Shown here piece by piece: positions 60,489 to 64,000 of a DNA stretch of 64,000 bases. Source of the stretch: G963667145 sp963667145 (lineage in GTDB: Bacteria; Cloacimonadota; Cloacimonadia; G963667145); the NCBI GenBank assembly GCA_963667145.1, contig OY762943.1:620001-684000 (forward strand), given 5' to 3'. Numbering within the stretch: position 1 is the first letter of the stretch; the number at the start of each line of letters is the position of its first letter. The notes under the pieces are model-generated. The model searched no databases. It saw only the letters and a list, made by a program, of their open reading frames with translations, and was not told the origin of the DNA. The position numbers and the translations under genes were made by a program.

Positions 60489-61919
60489 TTATAAATTTGA
60501 AAAAGGATTGTCAGGGTCAACCTTGGGAGCAGACGCAGTAGCGTATTTCTTCCAATCTCTGGCAGAACCTTTGTCACCAGAGCCCTTTTCCTTCTTCTCG
60601 TAATACCCCTTAGGCAAGTTAACTGGCTCCAACGAAAGCTTTCTTTTTACTTTGTCAATGCTCTCAACTTTCAAAGTAACTTCTTTGCCAATGTCGTTTT
60701 CGTCATAAAAAAGTTTAGCTGCTTTCATTTTGTCGTTTGGAAGAAGACCAGTTACACCTTCAACAATCTCCACGAAAACGCCAAATTTGGAAACTCCCTC
60801 TATAATCCCTTTGATAGGCTCGCCTTCTGTCGCAATTTCATCAATCTTCTGCCAAGGATTTTCTTTCAGGTTTTTAAAAGAAAGCGAAATTTTCTTTTTG
60901 TCAGCGTCCACATTCATGATTTGTGCTTCAATTGTGTCCCCAACTTTCACAACTTCTTCCGCTTTTTTAATTCTCTTGCCCCAAGAAAGCTCAGAAATAG
61001 GAATTAGACCTTGCACACCTTCAACCAACTCCACAAACGAGCCGAACTTGGTGTTTTGAGCAACCTTGCAGGAAACAACGTCACCTTCTTTGTATTTATT
61101 AACAGCCTCGAGCATAGGGTCAACGGTCAAATCTTTGATACTAAGTTCAATTTTATCACCCTTAATACCGATAACTTTGACTTCTGTCTCTTCCCCCAAC
61201 TTCAACGCTTTGGAAGGATGCGAAATTTTGCTCCAAGAAAGATTGCTGATGTGCAAGAACCCACTGATGCCACCTAAATTAAGAAAAGCTCCGTAATCTT
61301 TGATGCCCTCAACTTTGCCTTTGACAACATCGTCCACAGAAAGTTTTTCCAAAGCAGCTTTTTTGCCAGCGTTAGCTTTTTTTATTAAAATCTCTTTGCG
61401 TGACAAAACAAAATCTTTGCCACCATTTTCAAATTTGATAATTTCAAACTCAAAAGTTTTTCCAATAAAATCTTTTTCGTCCTCAATGCGAGCCAACGAA
61501 AGATGCGAATAAGGGCAAAAACCTGTTTTATCTAATGCAGACACCAAAAATCCGCCTTTGACAGCTTTCACAACTTTGCCTTGAACAGGAAGATTGCTTT
61601 CTTTTGCTTCGGAGATTTTCATGTTTGCGGCATGGTCGCTACTGAGAGCTTTCCCTATCTCGATGACGTTCTCGTCCACTCTGAGAACAAAGCCTTCCAA
61701 AGTATCACCGACCTTATACTCAAGCTCGCCTTTTTTGTTTTGATACTCAATAATATCGGCAAAAGCGTCTTGTCTCGCCTTGAGAGACACTACAATGCTT
61801 CCACCTGAAATTTTGATAATTTCACCGGAAACTTGATCGCCTCTGTTATAACTCACTAAGTCTTTTTCAGACTCCTCAAAAAGCTTTGAAAACTCTTGTG
61901 TTGCATTAGTTTCAGACAT
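60489..61919 (-). CDS. rpsA: Ribosomal protein S1-like protein with five S1 domains
   Basis: 476 residues from MSETNATQEF; GGAAGG 7 nt upstream supports this ATG over an upstream one at 62012 whose extra 31 residues are not S1-like. Five S1 RNA-binding repeats are visible, beginning about GDQVSGEIIK, LPVQGKVVKA, DVVKGKVEGI, DVVSCKVAQN and EPIKGIIEGV. The canonical E. coli S1 has six, so this is a shorter form. It should help mRNA binding on the 30S subunit. A basic Lys/Gly/Ser tail follows the last domain. Confidence 0.9.
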   Translation of the reverse strand: MSETNATQEFSKLFEESEKDLVSYNRGDQVSGEIIKISGGSIVVSLKARQDAFADIIEYQNKKGELEYKVGDTLEGFVLRVDENVIEIGKALSSDHAANMKISEAKESNLPVQGKVVKAVKGGFLVSALDKTGFCPYSHLSLARIEDEKDFIGKTFEFEIIKFENGGKDFVLSRKEILIKKANAGKKAALEKLSVDDVVKGKVEGIKDYGAFLNLGGISGFLHISNLSWSKISHPSKALKLGEETEVKVIGIKGDKIELSIKDLTVDPMLEAVNKYKEGDVVSCKVAQNTKFGSFVELVEGVQGLIPISELSWGKRIKKAEEVVKVGDTIEAQIMNVDADKKKISLSFKNLKENPWQKIDEIATEGEPIKGIIEGVSKFGVFVEIVEGVTGLLPNDKMKAAKLFYDENDIGKEVTLKVESIDKVKRKLSLEPVNLPKGYYEKKEKGSGDKGSARDWKKYATASAPKVDPDNPFSNL

Positions 61920-62030
61920 ATAAAACCTTCCAAATAATTTCTCTTGAGTTGCAAAAATAAAGGAAAGTAGATAATGTCTATAGATTTTTGTTTTTTTTTC
62001 AAAATTTTGCAAGATAAACTCTCACTTATT

Positions 62031-62039
62031 ATTATAGCA
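62031..62039 (-). promoter_or_regulatory. Extended -10 promoter for the S1-domain gene
   Basis: On the minus strand TGCTATAAT is a consensus extended -10, about 110 bp before the S1-like start codon. No good -35 is visible, which extended -10 promoters tolerate. Confidence 0.5.
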
Positions 62040-62102
62040 CTATTCACTATCAAATATTATATTCTATCTCTAAATTAATCAAAAAATCTTGACCACCTGA
62101 TA

Positions 62103-62121
62103 TGCTACAAAAAATGTAGCA
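62103..62121 (+). promoter_or_regulatory. Palindromic operator before the HxlR-type gene
   Basis: A perfect inverted repeat, TGCTACA-aaaaa-TGTAGCA, lies immediately before GGGAGGAG and the start codon. TTGACC (62089-62094) upstream may be the -35. The symmetry and position suit an autoregulatory site for the dimeric regulator encoded next. Confidence 0.6.
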
Positions 62122-62133
62122 CGGGAGGAGAAA

Positions 62134-62478
62134 ATGATGATAAATATTCCAATTCCTGGAAGTCCTGTTAGAGGATCAAAAAGTGGTAAACCAGTAATGG
62201 CTTTATTTGATCTACTCTGTCGAAGATGGTCTATGGGCATTATTTGGAATTTGAGTGAAGGAGAATTAACTTTTAGAGAACTTCAAAAAAAATGTGAAAC
62301 AATATCTCCAACAATCTTGAACACCCGTCTAAAGGAGTTAAAATTAGTAAATTTTGTGCAGACTTCAGACCAAGGTTATAAACTAACAGAATTAGGAACA
62401 GAATTGTTTAATTTATTAAAGCCATTTAAAAATTTTGCAATCAATTGGGGAAGTTTAATTTATAGAAAAGGAGAATGA
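62134..62478 (+). CDS. HxlR-family winged-helix transcriptional regulator
   Basis: A 114-residue DNA-binding protein. The HxlR pattern is seen as CRRWSMGIIWNLSEGELTFREL near residue 30, the recognition helix ISPTILNTRLKELKLVNFV near residue 62 and the wing YKLTELGTELFNLL. It lacks the Cys near the N-terminus used by redox-sensing members, but has Cys at ~30 and ~55. ATG at 62134 or 62137 could serve as the start; GGAGG precedes both. It overlaps the next gene by 4 bp. Confidence 0.8.
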   Translation: MMINIPIPGSPVRGSKSGKPVMALFDLLCRRWSMGIIWNLSEGELTFRELQKKCETISPTILNTRLKELKLVNFVQTSDQGYKLTELGTELFNLLKPFKNFAINWGSLIYRKGE

Positions 62479-62699
62479 AAATGGAAGATAAATTTGTACT
62501 AAATGAAAGAGGCAACTGGGTGAAAAAAACTCAAAACAATATGCATAAAGAGCATTGTATTTGTTGGAATTGTCGCAATTTTAACCATCTAATTGAAAGC
62601 AAAGGATGTGAAATAATTAAACAGGTTTTGACCTTAGCCGAGGAAAAAGAAATTGTCCTTCCTGTTTGGGAATGTAAAAATTTTTCAGAAAAAGCATAA
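62475..62699 (+). CDS. Small cysteine-rich protein of unknown function
   Basis: A 74-residue protein that I do not recognise. Cysteines occur as CICWNC near residues 28-33, then one near residue 45 and one near residue 67 (VWECKNF). This spacing could bind zinc or an iron-sulfur cluster. Its ATG overlaps the regulator stop (ATGA), so the two are coupled and the protein may be a partner or the regulated product. An alternative ATG lies 6 bp downstream. Confidence 0.6.
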   Translation: MKMEDKFVLNERGNWVKKTQNNMHKEHCICWNCRNFNHLIESKGCEIIKQVLTLAEEKEIVLPVWECKNFSEKA

Positions 62700-62725
62700 T
62701 AAAAAAAGCCCGCTAAAAGCGGGCT
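62700..62725 (-). terminator. Terminator of the NhaC-type gene, also facing the Cys-rich gene
   Basis: Stem AGCCCGC (62707-62713) and GCGGGCT (62719-62725) with a 5-nt loop. On the minus strand seven T follow directly, a strong terminator for the antiporter gene; on the plus strand it may also stop the convergent transcript. Confidence 0.85.
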
Positions 62726-62737
62726 GATTAAAAAAAC

Positions 62738-64000
62738 TTAGATTATTTCGCCTTTGTCGTTGTATTTCGTTCCGACAAATCTGATAATAGCAAAAACTGT
62801 AGCAGCTCCCAACAATAAACACCATAAAGGATTTAATCCGTATCCTGCAAAAATGAACAAGATGAAAGCTATAACAGCGACAACTATTGCGTAAGGCATC
62901 TGCGTGCGAACGTGGTCGATGTGGTCTGCACCTGCACCTGTGGACGACAAAATTGTTGTGTCCGAGATAGGCGAGCAGTGGTCTCCCATCACAGAACCGG
63001 TAAGCACCGAACCGATGGTAGCTATCACAATTATACCTAACTCAGAGCCTCCACTGATTTCAGCAAAACCAACAGAGATAGGAATAGCTATCGGCATCAA
63101 AATGGCACACGTTCCCCAAGAAGTTCCCGTGGCAGTAGCGATGAACGCAGCAACCACAAACGTAAGAGCAGGTACGAGATGTCCCGACAAAATATTTCTC
63201 AGACTATCAATTATCCAAGTTGACAATCCCATTTCATCGATTACGGCTTTGAGTGCGAAAGCAAGGCAAAGCACAATACAAGCCACCAACATGGTTTTCA
63301 CGCCTGCAATCCACGAATCGACAGCTTCTTTCAGAGTAAATTTTTTGTTGATTACGCCCTTGATAATGATAACGATAGAGCTAATGAACGCTCCCCAAGT
63401 GAGCACCACAGAAGCGTCTGCGTCGCCAAAAGCGTCCTTGATGCTTTTTTCCATGCCACCACCGTTGTACCAAAGACCAACTACAACTACCAACAAGAAT
63501 ACCACCAAAGGAACAAGCATGTCGTAGATTGTACCAACAATTCCCTCATCTGGCAAAAGCGATTTGTCCTCTGTCACGATAGGAACAGCTCCATCGCGAT
63601 TCACTTTGCCTGTGCGTCTGGCACGAAGCTCGGCTTCCAGCATAGGACCAAAGTCCCTTCTGAGGAAAATTATCATGAAAGCAAAAAACAGTGCCAACAA
63701 GGAGTAAAATCTAAAAGGAATGGTTTGAAAGAAAATAATCATCGGATTTGCCTTGATGCTGAGTGCCTGAAAAGCTGTGGCAATAAGCCCGATTTCCATG
63801 GCAATCCAAGTGGAAACTGGAGCAATGGACGAAGCACTGGCTGCACCTGTGTCGATTATGTAAGAAAATTTCTCACGAGAAATATTTTGACTATCGGAGA
63901 TAGGACGCATTGTGTTTCCCACCAAAAGTGAGTTTGCATAATCATCGAAGAAGATAGCCAAAGTCATCAAAAAAGTGGCAAGCATAGTGGAGCGAGTGCT
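62738..64000 (-). CDS. NhaC-family Na+/H+ antiporter, 5' end cut off
   Basis: At least 420 residues of a polytopic inner-membrane antiporter. The frame stays open through the window edge (STRST before MLATFLM), so the N-terminus is missing. Family motifs are IFFDDYANSLLVGNTMRP near the visible start, SAPVSTW-like ASSIAPVSTWIAMEIG, ATGTSWGTCAILMPIAIP and the signature GSVMGDHCSPISDTTILSS. It probably exchanges Na+ for H+ or for an organic acid or amine. With the membrane pyrophosphatase it suggests active sodium cycling. Confidence 0.88.
   Translation of the reverse strand, partial: STRSTMLATFLMTLAIFFDDYANSLLVGNTMRPISDSQNISREKFSYIIDTGAASASSIAPVSTWIAMEIGLIATAFQALSIKANPMIIFFQTIPFRFYSLLALFFAFMIIFLRRDFGPMLEAELRARRTGKVNRDGAVPIVTEDKSLLPDEGIVGTIYDMLVPLVVFLLVVVVGLWYNGGGMEKSIKDAFGDADASVVLTWGAFISSIVIIIKGVINKKFTLKEAVDSWIAGVKTMLVACIVLCLAFALKAVIDEMGLSTWIIDSLRNILSGHLVPALTFVVAAFIATATGTSWGTCAILMPIAIPISVGFAEISGGSELGIIVIATIGSVLTGSVMGDHCSPISDTTILSSTGAGADHIDHVRTQMPYAIVVAVIAFILFIFAGYGLNPLWCLLLGAATVFAIIRFVGTKYNDKGEII

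Overview
The window looks like chromosome from an AT-rich, anaerobe-like Gram-negative bacterium. KdsB and a heptose-7-phosphate kinase point to LPS, and there are several predicted outer-membrane beta-barrels, an Omp85-like protein, a Fur-type box, a potassium-dependent membrane pyrophosphatase and an NhaC-type antiporter. A lineage such as Cloacimonadota or another FCB-related phylum would fit, but that is inference; no marker here fixes the taxonomy.

Layout. 1-6 kb (+): end of a permease, a double Mop/TOBE protein, rpmE-DUF1385-prfA, a NuoE-like ferredoxin, a short MoaA-like radical SAM enzyme, a queuosine-precursor transporter. 6-24 kb (-): two tRNA-Leu, secG, a CaCA antiporter, an outer-membrane protein, a small DUF4911-like gene, lon, an Omp85-like protein, then hppA, heptose kinase, plsY, der, glyA, xer, maf, lepA. 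24-26 kb: a porin-like gene with a Fur box inside its promoter, flanked by two ~100 bp direct repeats. 26-35.5 kb (-): miaB-kdsB-mnmA-PD(D/E)XK-like gene, a membrane GNAT protein, and a thiamine salvage operon (methyltransferase, thiM, thiE, thiL, thiD, tenA). 35.7-43 kb: asd, then a complete type II-C CRISPR-Cas locus: a predicted tracrRNA, cas9, cas1, cas2 and an array of 21 repeats. 43-59.5 kb (-): a very long translation/transcription superoperon, eight tRNAs-tuf-rpmG-tRNA-Trp-secE-nusG-rplKAJL-rpoBC-rpsLG running directly into rpmH-rnpA-yidD-yidC. 59.6-64 kb: rsmI, an S1-domain protein, an HxlR-type regulator with a palindromic operator and a small Cys-rich protein, and an NhaC-type antiporter cut by the window edge.

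The most distinctive region is the CRISPR locus. The anti-repeat between asd and cas9 lies on the minus strand, so crRNA should be read from the minus strand, opposite to the cas genes. In that orientation each repeat carries TTGACA followed 16 nt later by a -10-like hexamer at its 3' end, as if every repeat were its own promoter. The last repeat has a TAT duplication that creates an extended -10 element. Two spacers contain 9-nt stretches complementary to the repeat and a third shares 11 nt with the anti-repeat region. Other points of note are a likely ATT start for maf, a tRNA-Leu with anticodon AAG, and the join of the rpsL-rpsG operon to the rpmH-yidC cluster with no fusA.
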